This document shows positions 1 to 11,896 of a stretch of DNA of 64,000 bases, one piece after another. Origin of the DNA: Onchidella celtica (lineage: Eukaryota; Mollusca; Gastropoda; Systellommatophora; Onchidiidae). The first letter of the stretch is position 1. The number at the start of each line of letters is the position of its first letter. The stretch covers positions 35,957,336 to 36,021,335 of the forward strand of contig OZ007582.1 of NCBI GenBank assembly GCA_963931925.1. Reading direction: 5' to 3'. Below the pieces are notes generated by a model that worked only from the letters and a program-made list of their open reading frames with translations, had not been told where the DNA came from and ran no database searches. A program made the position numbers and the translations under genes.

Positions 1-3000
1 AAGCGAGCACCATGCCTCTTGGCCAACACGACACCAACGTGCTTGTGTGAAATGTATCTGCTGGGTCTAAGTAGGGATTTGGGGAGAGAGGTGAAGAAGG
101 GGAGGGGGGGGGGGGAGAGAGATGAAATAAACTTTGGAGCTTAAGAGGCGATTGATTGAAAAAAAGTTGAGAACCACTAATGTAGGCGCTCAACTCACAC
201 GCAGGACGACCCGGCTGCCAGGCAGCGGCGTAGCGTCGCGTACGTTGCCAACGTCAGACGCCAGGCAAGAATTGTACCACCTGATCTGAGTCCCTTCCAA
301 GAGTCCAGTACCGAACCCTTTAAGGCCCGTATGCACACAGTCATGTTATTGGAAGAAAACTAAAGTAAAATACATTTAAGGCTAGTATGGCCAGATTTAT
401 TTAAAATCGCTTGGTTTTTTTAATTTGAGCAAAATGTTCAGTAACAGTACTGCAACCTCTCTCAGTTGACAAAGATACTACAAGCGATAAGATGAGACAC
501 TGTCTTCTTCGCACCGCTAAAAAAGACCGTGCACACAATTTGCGATCTGATCGGGGGCGGGGCCCATGGCGCAGAGTATTAAAAGAATGCTTGGTATAAT
601 GGTAAATTTATGATGTAAAATTGTGACAGTGCTACTGCCACTAAAAATTAAAAAAAAGGTCAGAGTTTTCTCACATCGATTGAGGTTATAATTCCACAAT
701 ACGTAAGTCAATCAAGGCCTACAGCGATAGCTGAACAGTGAACAAAATTCAACATTTTCCCTATTTGGCTTTGTAAAATACAGCACTTTTCATGATTTCC
801 CTGCGTTTGCCGCTATGTGGCGGTGCGAAATCTTTGCACGCTAAAAGCATTAGCTGCATTATCTTATCAGTTCCTAATATCTTTGGTATTACTAGGTCAA
901 TCAAGCTTTCTTTGCTGGTTCTAGATCTCTCATACTTCTGGTTAATTTCAGTTTTGAGAAACCTCTTTCACAACTGGCAGTTGAAACAGTGATGGTTTTG
1001 AAATTTTTGCGCCTGGGACAACCGCCCGTGTGGCCCCGTCTACGCTCCGCCACTGCTGCCAGGTTGAGCAGCCAACAGTTCAGGCCAAGAGTGAGGAGTG
1101 TTGTCTTTGCCCCCCTCTCAGTGTGTGAGTGAGTGAGTGAGAGACTGCGCTGTTCAGACCTGCGGCTTGATGCTGAGTTTTTCTTTCGTTAGATAGGGGC
1201 CAAATTCTGACTCGGGCTGGACGCTTATAAGAGGTAAGCTATCGGAATGAATGAACGAAGTAGTGTGTGTGTGGTCAGAAAGACGGTATTAAGTTGTATT
1301 TGTCCACTTAGACGTGAGAGAAAGAGCGAATGTTATAGAGTAAAGTTTTGAAGTCTATGTTGCTAGTTGTTCTTGTATGTACCTGGTTTCATTTTCTTCT
1401 AAAGCAAGAAATTGCGTAATATTTGCTTTGTTATTTAAGCGGATCTGCTCACCTTTTTCGTCTTTGTTTGAGAAAATAATGTCCGACATAGAACCGACTT
1501 TCAGGCTGTTGCTTTGTGGAAGGAAGTTGGACTCGACAGAGTTTAATGTAGAATGTTGATGGTTTTAAACAGTGGAATGAGTAGTCATTTTGTTGTTACT
1601 TTAGTGACAGATTTGGTTCTTCTAATTTGGTATTCAGGGAGAGGGTGTGAAGACGAGGGGGAAGGGTGGGGTGTGGTGGGAGAGGGTCTGAAAAGGGGTG
1701 GCCACGGAAAGTAATGAGGGGTGGGCTTTGGATTAAATGGTTTGGTCGTGTCTACGCTGTGTCTCTGAATCCATTGTTTCCTTGATGAAGGATGTCAAGT
1801 TTTTTTGCTTTGTTTCGGTGGAGGGCGTTGGATGAACCAACATTATTTATTGTCAATTTGAACTTACATACATAGGTCTGAATTAAGGCTAGTTGAGTTA
1901 ATTGGTCAATTTTGTGACAAGATTTTTTTTTTTTTTTAATCATTATGTCTAGCTAGTGGGGAAATGGTGGTGTTGTTGTTTTGCCGCTGCTAAGGTTGTG
2001 TGCACGTCGAATCAAAGTGTTGTTTTTTACTGTGAGCCACAAAGGGATTGGTACTTGTAAAGAATTTGAAAGGTTGATGTTGCTGGGGTCGGCTTGGGTC
2101 TTCAATACGCTGGGACAAAGTCTTGTAATAAATGTTATTACTGCTGGTTTGAAAAGAGGCCGTTGTTGTCTCATTATTGGTGTTGTTGTTGTTGTGTTGA
2201 TAATTAGAAAGAGAGAGAGAGAGAGTGATAGAGAGAAAGAGAGAGAGAGAAGGGAGGGAGAGAGAGAGAGAAATAGGGAAGAAGGATGGAGAAGGATAAA
2301 TCATTTTGCAGATAAGGTGGAATGTGATTGGTTGTCATTATTTCATATTTAGAATGCCACAGACAGAGAAATTGAAGATTTTTCCCCTTGGCTTTCATTG
2401 TTACCTATTATTTGTTTCTTTATCATTGTTCATATGTGTTAGTACAATTGGTCTACAAAGACACATGGAAAAGCTGGGTTGAAAATGCTGTCTTTGTTGC
2501 CGATGTTGATGATGTTATTATTGTTGTCGTAGTTGTTAGTTGTAGTCGTTGTTTGTCTGTGTGGACCGTTGGAATGAAGACACTGAGGCTTAAGTTTGTC
2601 AGGGGGCTTGGCTGAGATGGATGGGTTTAGGAGGAACGCGGGCTTGGGCTGGGGAGGGGGGGGTCATATCCATAAGGGTAGGGAGCCACGAATTTAAGAT
2701 TTTCCAGGTCGGTTTTTAGTTGTTTTTTTTATTTTGGTTTGTCTTGTTTTGATTAGTGAAAAGTAATTTGTCTCTAATACACTGAAGAAGTTCTCGCTAC
2801 TACGATGTTTTTTGGTTGTTTTTTTTTGCTCATGTTGTAGGTGTTGTTTTTGTTGCTGTTGTTGATGATGAATAATATGATTCAGCCTTTTTAAAGCAAC
2901 AGCCTCCTGTATTTTTTTTTATTTTTTTTTTATTTTTCTTGTGGTAGGGGTTTCCCTCTGTCCTATCCTTCTGCTATATTCTGACTATCATTTTGACTCT

Positions 3001-3637
3001 TCCTTGCAGAATACTTCCGTTGTCGTGTGTCGACGGTGCTTATTCTTAACTCAAATCCAAACTCAGACTCAAAACTCCGGTACAAAATTCAGAGCTTGAG
3101 TTCTCGCCACTTACTATGACAGTTATTTGCTGGAGTTTTTTACTCGCTGCTGTTGTTGATTCTACCTTTCTAAAAAAAATACAAAAAATATCCGTCTAAG
3201 TTGGCATTAATCCCAGAGACCCGTGCTTATATCAGCTGGCAATCCTTGCTTTGATGGAAAAAAATAATCCTACCTGTCTATGCCTCTGATGTTATGTCGA
3301 CCTGAAAGTTGCAGTTTTGTTGTTGTTGTTGTTGTTGTTGTTATTTAGTTGGCTTTCTTGGCAGAGTTTCTATGGAACATGTTTTCGTCACATTTTGTAA
3401 TTTCTAGATTTCCGGGCAATTGGCTCTGTTTTGGATACTTTGGCAACATATTGTGTATAAAGTTATAATGTGGTATGTTGTAGTGTATAAAAGACCCGTG
3501 CGGTTCAGAAATTGGATAACAACATGTTTACAGTACAGCGTTTTCCTTGATTGTGTTTCCTGCTTATTCGAAGTCATGTTTCATTCTTTCATTGGGAGAA
3601 ATAGAAATTCAATGGCTGTTCAGTGTGAATTTCGAGC
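1..3637. other. Non-coding stretch with simple repeats, no gene recognised
   Basis: No open frame here has a recognisable domain or convincing splice context. The stretch holds a G homopolymer near 102-114 with a hAT-like terminus (GTTGAGAACCACT, about 167-179) downstream. It also has a GA tract (2202-2283), GTT/GAT-rich runs near 2490-2550 and 3310-3345, and several T-rich runs. The longer short frames are translations of low-complexity sequence. Confidence 0.6.
2202..2283. repeat. (GA)n-rich microsatellite
   Basis: Imperfect GA dinucleotide run with occasional T and GGG interruptions. Both strands are open over it only because GA/TC repeats contain no stop codons. Confidence 0.9.
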
Positions 3638-3879
3638 GGTATTTGCCATTTTGTTGTATGTGACACTTTTCCCATTTGGAAGTTTTTGTCATAAAACTGG
3701 TTCTCTTACTCCTAATTTCATTATATATATAAGTGTCAATCCAATCTTAAAAACTCTTCGAGATAAATTATTTGTTTGTGACGTAATGTTTTCTGCCTTT
3801 TAACCCTTTTGCTGACCAAACTCCAATCCTTATTTTCTCGGAAAAAGCAAAATGCATGTACGGCAGTGTGGCAAATAGG
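3638..3879 (+). mobile_element. M2-family MITE, copy 1
   Basis: About 240 bp whose left end reads GGTATTTGCCATTTTGTTG and whose right end is the approximate reverse complement (CGGCAGTGTGGCAAATA). The interior shares a block around GTTCTCTTACTCCTAATTT with three other copies in the window (5092, 33096, 60293). Short terminal inverted repeats and no coding capacity fit a non-autonomous DNA transposon. The superfamily is not identified. Confidence 0.7.
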
Positions 3880-4012
3880 ATAGTCAGCATTTGGGACATT
3901 CATGGTGAACAAAAAAGGGTCAAATCCTTTCTGTTCACCTCTGTGTTCTAATGTGTCCGTTTTTTTACACTGTCAAAATGGCAATAACAGCCAGTGTACA
4001 ATCTCTTTTGCC

Positions 4013-4230
4013 TTCTCCTACTCTCTGTCTGCCTATGTATTTGTCTCTCTGTCTATCTGTGTGAGTGTTTTGTTTCCGTCCCTGTCTCCCTTTGTCTATC
4101 TGTCTGCTTGTCTGTCTGTGTGTCAGTATGCCTGTTTGTCTGTCTGGCTATCTCTGTCTTTCTCTCTGTGTTTGCCTGGTTCTCTGTCTGTCTGTCTGTC
4201 TCTGTGTCCGTCTATCTGTCTCTCTGCGTG

Positions 4231-4265
<35 letters not shown>

Positions 4266-4433
4266 ATCTGTGTGTATGTGTGTGTCTGTCTGTCTCTCTG
4301 TCCCTACTTCTGAGTTTCTGTCTGTCTGTCTCCCCCTCTGTGTCTGTGTGTGTTTGTCTCTCTCTCTTTCCTTTTCTAGCGTCCCCACCTCTCTCTCTCT
4401 CTCTTACTCTCTCTCTCTCTATCCATCTATCTG

Positions 4434-4527
<94 letters not shown>

Positions 4528-4537
4528 CATCTATCTG

Positions 4538-4606
<69 letters not shown>
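4013..4606. repeat. Composite TCTG / CT / TCTA microsatellite
   Basis: TCTG- and TCTC-rich sequence (4013-4425) grades into a nearly pure (TCTA)n array (about 4430-4606) interrupted twice by CCATCTATCTGTC. That repeated interruption indicates an internal duplication of a long block. The long open frames across it encode only Leu/Ser/Ile/Tyr low-complexity peptide and are not genes. Confidence 0.95.
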
Positions 4607-4607
<1 letters not shown>

Positions 4608-5091
4608 GCACACACACATTTTCACCCTTCTCTCTACTTATCTTTTAATCTCTCTCTCTTTAATAAACTCCCCATCTTCATCACTCCTGGCAGTAAACAT
4701 GAAAGCCAACCTGTACGTATGTGTGGGGGTGTGTATATGCCTGCGTGCATGGCTTTATTTTGGCGAGAGGTATAATTTAATACTAGAACATGTGTGCTGG
4801 AAGATTTCAGACATTACCATGGTAACGAGGTAGCGGGTTTCTAATGTCAACACAGATAACACAGCTTTGGAGTCTGTCTGTGTGTATCTACCTGTAGTGT
4901 AGCAAGGGGCGCCGCACGTATCTTTTGAAGTTTTCGCGTTTCTTGCCTTAATTCTGTTTCTATAGCGGCAAAGGAAAATATTTTGCAAGTTTTGTTTTCA
5001 TTTTTTTTTTTTTTAAAGGGGGAGGGGGTGATAATAAATTTGCTTTTGAAACTTTAATCGTTCCTGTTCACAGTATTCATCATACTTCGTC

Positions 5092-5310
5092 GGGTACTTG
5101 CCATTATTGTTGTACGTGCTTTTATGCCGTCTGGAGAAAGTGAGGATTGAAAAACGCATAAAATGTTACAAACACAGAAATTATCTGGAATTGTTTTTCA
5201 CCGATTGGAGTGACACTTGTATAGTAATGACATTAGGAGTGAGAAAACCACTTTTATGACAAAACTTCAAAATCCACAAAATGTGGCATACAACAATATT
5301 GCCAATAGCC
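5092..5310 (-). mobile_element. M2-family MITE, copy 2
   Basis: Left end GGGTACTTGCCATTATTG; right end CAACAATATTGCCAATAG, its approximate reverse complement. The interior carries AGGAGTGAGAAAACCAC, the complement of the block in copies 1 and 3, so it lies in the opposite orientation to them. Confidence 0.7.
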
Positions 5311-5335
5311 TTCGATTTGTATTATAAATTTTATT

Positions 5336-5465
5336 CAGGCCCGTACAAAGTTAGCAATAAGCCCCTGCCAGATGGGGAAATGCAGACCCTTTCTCAAACT
5401 GCTCATTTATACCTTTAAAATCAGCGCTAAATACACATAATATATGCACAAAATATAATTATGCT
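5336..5465. repeat. Interspersed repeat fragment, also at 12445
   Basis: The segment from CAGGCCCGTACAAAG through GATGGGGAAATG, CTGCTCAT and GCTAAATA to AATTATGCTG matches 12445-12548 in order and orientation. A CAGG start is hAT-like, but I see no second end, so the class is open. Confidence 0.5.
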
Positions 5466-5764
5466 GTGTCTGGGAAGCGGACAGCACGTCAGTAAGTGTC
5501 AACAAACGAGAGGAAAATGGGTGGTAACGAAATCCTCGCAATGTAGAACGCCCGTTTGATTCAAGTTCATTCTTTCCCAGTTTGGAGTAGCTCTTCTGAG
5601 TGAAATTCCTCCCCCGCTCATCCCGTGGTTAAAATTCCTCCTCTTAGTCGTTAGATCTGAACCCCCCCCCCCCCCCCCGACCCAAATGCTTTCAGTTTGA
5701 GAATCATTGATTTGAATAACTGACTGAGAGTCTGTTATGGGTTTAATTTCCCTGCGTCTTAAGG

Positions 5765-5970
5765 AGATATCATACTAGCCCGGTCAGACACAGTCAGATG
5801 CTGGCAGACAAGAAGTGCGCGCTACAATTTCCTATATTATCTCAGTAAAATCCGGGAAGACACCAAACGAGACCAGGTCAGACACAGTCAGCTTCTGCAC
5901 TTGTTTCTTTGGTTTACATTTCGCCGGCAGCAACTGGCTTTGACGTTCCGGGCTTAGTATGATACCCCCG
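5765..5970 (-). mobile_element. M3-family MITE, copy 1
   Basis: About 205 bp, beginning ATATCATACTAGCCCGG and ending CCGGGCTTAGTATGATA, so the two ends are inverted repeats. GTCAGACACAGTCAG occurs twice inside. It matches copies at 8935 and 38515. Non-coding. Confidence 0.75.
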
Positions 5971-6199
5971 TTACGTAATATCATACACTTGTACATTCGT
6001 ATTCGTGCTATAAGTTGTAAGGAATGGATGTGGGTAAAAGAAAAAGGTATGATGTGACAGGGATACTACTTTTATGAGCTTTAGTTTTCTTTTGTGTTTT
6101 AAATATAGCAAAATCTTTACCAGAGTGGCCTCTTGAGGAAGAAAACAAAACGTCATCTTGCCTTGTACACCCGTAAGTGTGTGTACTCATAGCGACCTT

Positions 6200-6548
6200 A
6201 GCTCTAGCAGAGAGTATAGATGTATAGAGATATCTCACTTCCGCCAAATCGCGAAACTAGGTCGCTGCGGTAAACAAGAAATTGAAGAATTGAAAGATAC
6301 CTTCTTCGCCAATGATAGTGTGCATATCTGTTTAGTGTGGTTTGTTCATATTTTTGGGCTGACTGAAACAATTTAGATCCGTTTGTTAGTTCTTACACCC
6401 CATGGAAATGCACAAACCGGTTTTGTTTACCGCAGCGACCTACTTTCCACTCCATGCTAACAATGGTTTCGCGGAGCCTCCCGTGTCTCGCAGTGCAAAT
6501 CGACCAATGGTGAACCCTCTCTATACATCTCTACTCTCTGGTTCTAGT
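6200..6548 (-). mobile_element. M1-family MITE, copy 1
   Basis: About 350 bp with ends CTCTAGCAGAGAGTATAG and its approximate reverse complement (ACTCTCTGGTTCTAG). Inside, AGGTCGCTGCGGTAAACA appears on one side and its complement TTTACCGCAGCGACCT on the other, giving a long imperfect inverted-repeat structure. It matches copies at 13960, 21531 and 42132. Open frames inside are shared by unrelated copies only as nucleotide repeat, so I do not call a gene. Confidence 0.8.
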
Positions 6549-6576
6549 TTGTTCTATCTCCATTATCTGAAACACT

Positions 6577-6760
6577 GGAGATCTTTTAGTATGTAGGAGT
6601 AGTTTAACTAATGCACACTTTGACACTTGTTCAAAATGCGTTGTGGCACTTATCAAGAGGTTTCACAGTTCCGATTTATTCTAATTCCTTATCATAATAA
6701 CTAAACTAAACGTTTAGCGTCGAATTTCTCAGTTGTGCAAAATTGGAGTTGGAACAAACA
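6577..6760 (+). repeat. M5-family interspersed repeat, copy 1
   Basis: About 185 bp running from GGAGATCTTTTAGTATG through AATGCGTTGTGGCAC to GTCGAATTTCTCAG, shared with 25239 and 31606 in the same orientation. I see no terminal inverted repeat or tail that would give its class. Confidence 0.7.
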
Positions 6761-7415
6761 GGAACTAAGGTTTGCGACAATGTTCAAAGAAACAAGTTCA
6801 GAATGCAGAAAGCGTAATGGCAGAAGCGCACTGAGCCGAGTCTGCTATGCGCCGAGTTTGACTCAAGACTTGAACATCCTCTGTAACAATTAGCGAGATA
6901 GATTTGTTTCAGTCTCCCTAATGGGCGAGGTCCCTTTTAACTCACTTGTCCACAAAATCCAGACGAAATAGACTTGTCTGACTGTGCTATAGGCCTCAGC
7001 CGTCACTGTTAGCTTTGAGCTGATGGGTGGTCTAGACCCGTTCCCATGGCAACAGGGTTGTTGCAGCTCCTAAAGTAAACACTGATTACAAACCACAGCG
7101 GATTGCAAGTACGTTTATTATCTGACCGTGGGGACTACACAAGTCTTACCTGGTCCCATTTTCCAGGGGTCAGCTCGAGTTTCATTTACCTGTGATGTAG
7201 CGCCCATCTTTCTACCGTCTGCTGCGTTCACTTTACGCAAGAGCAGATAAATGAGATCAACTTGCACGAAGGGAGGTAATTCTGGTATCATAAGCAATTC
7301 ACGCCCTTGATTGCAAAGGTCTGAAACAGCAATTAACTTGCGTGTGTCTTGTCTTAGGGCTCCCGCTAGCAGAGCACTGAACGCAACGGAACAAAACGCA
7401 ATTTTTGCATCGTTT

Positions 7416-7619
7416 TAAGCTGGGTGTTCATGTGCACGGAAACGGAAACAGACACGGAAAGATCAAAAACTCCTCAAGCAGTGAAATAGAAAGAATATTT
7501 TCACTTGTGCGGAAACGCCTTTACCGCAGATGTTGAAACACCCTTTCTTTCTACTACTTTATGGATTTTTACCGTGTCCTTGCCGTTTCCGTTTCCGTAC
7601 ACATGATAACACAGCTTTA
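7416..7619 (+). mobile_element. M6-family MITE, copy 1 (full length)
   Basis: About 205 bp. The left end AAGCTGGGTGTTCATGTG is followed by CACGGAAACGGAAAC. The right end GTTTCCGTACACATG then AACACAGCTTT is the inverted repeat. The interior contains CTACTTTATGGATTTTTAC. The closest relative is 37546-37734; damaged copies lie at 12944 and 20804. Confidence 0.8.
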
Positions 7620-7840
7620 TTCTGTAAAGATTGCCCTTGGTGATATGTACGATTTTAATGCAGTTAGCTCCAACCGTAGGTCCGGCCCTCACATGCGACT
7701 TGTTGCTTGGCAGTCGAGTCGCAATTTTTTTTTCTAGTCAAATGAATGGAGATCAGCACACAGGCGAGACACTGGTACATGGCAGAATCCATAAGAACAT
7801 GAAACTATGGTAAGACAGCAAGTCGAATGTGCACATCCAG

Positions 7841-7932
7841 GCTAAGTTATAACTGGGCTGCAGTGGCACAAAGGCAAATTTCCCAAATGGGATTAAAGAG
7901 TTATACAAATACAAATACAAATACAAATACAA
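7841..7932 (+). mobile_element. 5'-truncated SINE/LINE tail (tail A) ending in (ACAAAT)n
   Basis: The sequence AACTGGGCTGCAGTGGCAC...TTTCCCAAATGGGATT matches the 3' tail of the SINEs at 10643 and 39279. Here it ends in a run of about five TACAAA units, as expected for the 3' end of an element copied by target-primed reverse transcription. The SINE head and body are absent. Confidence 0.65.
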
Positions 7933-8934
7933 CTACCAATAAGTCGAAAATAAAACTGAACCAAAATGAATCGTTTACAATTTCTGAGATTTGGATGAGC
8001 TTCAGGCTGCGTAGCAGATCATCAATAAGAGGTGTTTAAAACTTAGAAGGTTTTACAGTCACTGTTCATCAATGGGATAGAATACCTTTCCTATACCTAC
8101 ACCATTCTACCCCCTGTTTTTCATTGTTGTTTAGATTTTTGAAGAAGATGGAAGACAAAACATGAACTCGGAGTTGGCCGGAGTTTGAGCTGCTGGAGAG
8201 AGGCCAATATTGTTGCATGATTATTATAAAAATGATCAGCTCTTCAGCGGAGTTGATTTAATATCCCCAGAGTTCGCTTTCTTTTACACTAGTCTGTTGC
8301 TGTGAGGTCTGCAAGAACAAAGCCGAATAATATATTACATTAGCTTTTGGTGTGATCTTGCCAACTGAAGTGTTGTTTTACGCAGATGAACACATTGTGA
8401 GATAAAGTAATTCTTTACACCTTCGACCATGCATTTTTGTTGAATTCGAAATCCAGACGTTCTCTCAATAGGTTGTTGCAGGCAGGAGTGGCTGACTGCC
8501 CATACATTATGCATCAATCCAAGGCTGTTGTTATAAGTACGTCTACACCTCAAGTGTTTTGCGCTAGGGGCACGTACGTTTACGTACCAATCCTCAACGC
8601 CGTCCTTATCCTCAACCCTAAATCATATCGAATCCCTAACCCTGTCCTCTCCACTTTCGACCCAAAATTAAGAGGCAATCAAAAGAAAATCTGAAAGAAT
8701 AATTAATGAGGACTGTTTCAGGAGGAGCTCTCTAGCTCATGATAGACAGAATAAAGCAGAGTGATAGGACAGATTTCGCATTGCCACCTAGCAGCAAACG
8801 CGCGGAAGTGATGAAAAGTGCCCTATAGCACTTCAGCTTTCGTGCCGTTTCGTTTCCCATTGAGACTGGCGACTTACGTCGAAAACTGCCTAAAGCGAAA
8901 CGAAGACAAAGTCACTGTTTCTGTGCTTTAAGGG

Positions 8935-9350
8935 CGGTATCACACTAAGCTCGGAACAGTTTAGGAAGGCGTCAGACAGATAAAGTTGCTCACCATTCGC
9001 TGCACGCCATTCGTTATATAGGAGGACTTAATGTCAATGAACATATTTCAGCAAAGGAAAGCAGTCATACAGAGAAAGCAACATCTGCTCCCCGCTTCGC
9101 GATGGCTACAAGCCCGTAATTAGTTGCGAGTGACATGTAGCGAACAACTTTCTCTATGTGACTCCTGCCTAAGATGCTGCCATCAAAATGTACATCCAAT
9201 AAATAGTGGCAGAAGCTGACCGTGTCTGATCAGGCTTAGTATGATAGGATCTTCCCAGATTTACTAAGAAAATATGGGAAATTATGGTGAGCACGTTTTG
9301 TCTGTCAGCAGCTGACTGTTCGGGGCTTAGTATGAAACCCTCCGAACACT
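8935..9350 (+). mobile_element. M3-family MITE, copy 2
   Basis: Starts GGTATCACACTAAGCTCGG and ends CGGGGCTTAGTATGAAACC, inverted repeats of each other. The right half (TTAGTATGATAGGATCTTC to TGTCAGCAGCTGACTG) matches the 38515 copy. About 150 bp near 9010-9160 has no counterpart in the other copies and may be a later insertion. Confidence 0.65.
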
Positions 9351-9667
9351 CTTTCCAGGCTAGATTGTTCAGCCCCGCGCTACAAGAGTCAATTGCTCTC
9401 CCAAAAATGTATAATTGTAGCGGTTTCCAGATCAGCGCGAATACCAAGTTACATTTGATGCCCACCTGTGGAGCACTAAAAAAATACAAGCAAGGCTTGG
9501 CAGGGTACAGTAATTACCCTCTTCTCCAACAATGGTGTCAAACGGTGCTAGAATTAACCCTGTGTAATTTATACATACCGCCTGTGTTTACATCGCAGGC
9601 TGGGTTTTGATAGGAATTGCGACAGGGTAAAGAGAACCGTGTAAAAGGACTTTGTTTGTTTACATTG

Positions 9668-10472
9668 TTAACCCTTTGAGTGCAGACAGTTTATTGTCGT
9701 GAAGAATACCTTATGTGTCGATGGCGAATTTTTTGTTTAACAAAATCACGAAGTTGTAGACATTTGATAAGTTTTTTTAAAGTTTCCATTAACATCAAGG
9801 CGTGATGTGTGGGAGGATTAAGGATTTAGAACGAAATAAAACGAACACAGGAGTTTCAAATAGGTCGCTTGGCAAAATAATTCTCCAACAAAATTTATTA
9901 ACTAGAGCAAAATAAAAGACTGGCACTTTCTTTAAAGCCGAAACTTAACTCACTAAGGTGAAAAAACAACTAACTAAGACCGAAACATTAACTTACTACA
10001 AACTGTACTCATGATCATATTATACCGATGGTCAGCATGACTGGAATGGCCGACATGTGGGCGAAATGGCTCGAATGGCCGTTCTTTGGCGACCACGGAC
10101 TTCGGGAGTGTAAGAAGGACCAGTCAGTGGATGGAAAACCCACTGGAAAACCCCCAAAATGGAAAACTGATATTATAACAATAGACTAACTAAAACAATC
10201 AAATTCAAAAGTAACAAGGTCTATAACAGGCTGCGTTACAATTTGCTCTGAGATAGAGAGAGGTAGAGAGAGAGATAGTGAGCGAGACAGGGAGAGAGAA
10301 AGAAGCAGTGTAGTGTGTGTGGCGCTCCATTCTGCTCTGTGGTTGACATGTTGCTTCTGTAAAGCGCATAGAGCATTTTAATGGAGATGCGCTGTATAAA
10401 TGCCATCCATTGTTATTATTATTATTATTATAAAAAAAATCATAGCAGTACTGACTCCGCATTGAAAGAGTT
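9668..10472. mobile_element. Possible decayed TTAA-type (piggyBac-like) element
   Basis: The left end TTAACCCTTTGAGTGC resembles the left end of the well-supported element at 14325. The right end GCATTGAAAGAGTTAG is a partial inverted repeat of it, but its target-site motif is TTAG rather than TTAA. No transposase frame. A LINE-type tail (10340-10434) lies inside. Confidence 0.3.
10340..10434 (+). mobile_element. LINE/SINE-type 3' tail with (ATT)n
   Basis: GTAAAGCGCATAGAGC...GCGCTGTATAAATGCC followed by a TTATTATT run. This matches the general layout of the widespread animal LINE-type tail (AAAGCGC, then a short stem, then GCTATATAAAT with an ATT repeat), so it is a 5'-truncated copy. The partner element is not in the window. 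Confidence 0.6.
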
Positions 10473-10642
10473 AGATCATTGACTTTGTCAACATCTTGGC
10501 CAGGGTGTACGGTAGTGAGTCTTTCATTCCTAAGGAGGAAATTGAAACTATTAAATAGTCCAGGGCGGAGAATACTTTGAAGTTTCAGGGTGAGGATGGA
10601 GATTTGTTGGTCAGTTGTTGTGTACTTTGTAGCATCTTCTTT

Positions 10643-11067
10643 CATCCCATTTGAGAAATTTGCCTTAGTGTCGCTGCAGACCAGCTACAACACATCGTCG
10701 CCACAGTGCAGCACGGCAGGGTAGTGTTGTTGTTCTTGTTGTTTTTGGGGTGGGGTGAGGCTGTGGTAGGGATTAGCTTTTTTTGTTTCTTTAATTTTGC
10801 CCGGGCAGTGGCGCCTGTTAGGTCTGCTCTTCTCGGCGTCCAATTGCCAAGGTATCTTTAAACATGTGCAATGTGCACACGGGCTGTTCGAGATTTTCGT
10901 CTTTTTCCGAGAAGACTGGTCGCTCGACCCTACCGGCCATAGGATCAGGGACAGGAAAATATGAGAAAACCCCCAAAAAATTCCAACATGCCTGCACCGC
11001 CCGGGAATCGAACCCGGTACCTTCGGCATGAGAAGCGGGCACCTTACCTCTAGACCACCGTGTCCCC
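10643..11067 (-). mobile_element. tRNA-derived SINE, tail-A subtype, copy 1
   Basis: Read on the minus strand, the element starts with a tRNA-like head (about 10998-11066) having an A-box-like GGTGGTCTAGAGGTAAGG and a B-box GGTTCGATTCC. These are the two internal RNA polymerase III promoter boxes. A roughly 210-bp body follows (landmarks CCTGTCCCTGATCCTATGG, GTCTTCTCGG, CCCGTGTGCAC, AAAGATACCTTGGCA). The last part is a 3' tail ending at CAAATGGGAT. Same layout at 39279-39722. It is a retroposed element, not a functional tRNA gene. Confidence 0.85.
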
Positions 11068-11520
11068 ATGTACAACATAACAACAGTGGAAGCTGGTTAA
11101 GATTTGGCCCACAGTCTAAACCATGCGCATCTTCACCAAGTGAATAGTTCAGTAGTTCCTCAAAGTCTTCTTTTTCCCTTGGGTATAATTCATTTTTCAC
11201 TTAACAGTTCACATGTTTTGGCCTGTTTCCGTCTCTGTAAAGACTGGATATCGCAGTTAACGGGGGAGGAAGTGGGGACAGAGTGGAAGAGTGGAACAGG
11301 AGGAAATGAGTGTGAAAAATGAAGAGGGGCCGGGTGGAGATGGGGTGGCGGGCGAGGAGGTACCTGAAGTGCGTGTGTGATTCATTGTTTGCTGACGGGG
11401 TCTCAGCAGAATGTGCTAGAATCTTCTCCTCACCGGAACACTGGATTATTATGTAGGTCAAGCATGTGCTTACTCACCTTAAACCTGGCTCTTGAAGATG
11501 CTCAGCTTTGATTGTTGTTC

Positions 11521-11735
11521 GTTCTCTTTCTCTCTCTCTCTCTTTCTTTCTTTCTATATCTGTCTCTCTCCCTCTCCCCTTCTTTGTCTCTCTTTCACAC
11601 ACACTCTCCTTTTTTTTGTCCCAACTTTCTCTCCCCATCTCTCGCTACCCCTCTCCGCCCCCCCCCCATCTCTCTTTCTTCCCCCTCTTTGTCTCTCTCT
11701 CTATCTCGTACATACTTTTTCCTTCTCTTCTTCTT
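11521..11735. repeat. CT-rich low-complexity tract
   Basis: Pyrimidine-rich sequence of imperfect CT and CTTT repeats with a C8-9 run near 11660. Long open frames on both strands come from composition alone. Confidence 0.9.
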
Positions 11736-11896
11736 CATTTCTGTTCTCCTCTTTTGGGGGCCACCTATTGCAAGATGAGGGTGAGTGCACATGCGCATGT
11801 ATTGTGTTATGTGAAGAGGTTCACAGCACAACGGAGCCGCGTTTGCATACGTTGACAGCCATTAATAGTTTGAAAAACAATTATAAAATCTTTAGT

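Noticed and set aside
3902..4833. Overlapping long open frames over TCTG/TCTA repeats
   Set aside because: Their translations are Leu/Ser/Val/Ile/Tyr repeats produced by tetranucleotide microsatellites; no start, splice or domain evidence.
8563..8660. Telomere-like CCCTAA sequence
   Set aside because: Only isolated CCTAACCCT-like words occur; there is no tandem array.
10998..11067. A functional tRNA gene on the minus strand
   Set aside because: The A and B boxes are tRNA-like, but the same sequence recurs four times with a shared non-tRNA body and tail, so it is the head of a SINE.
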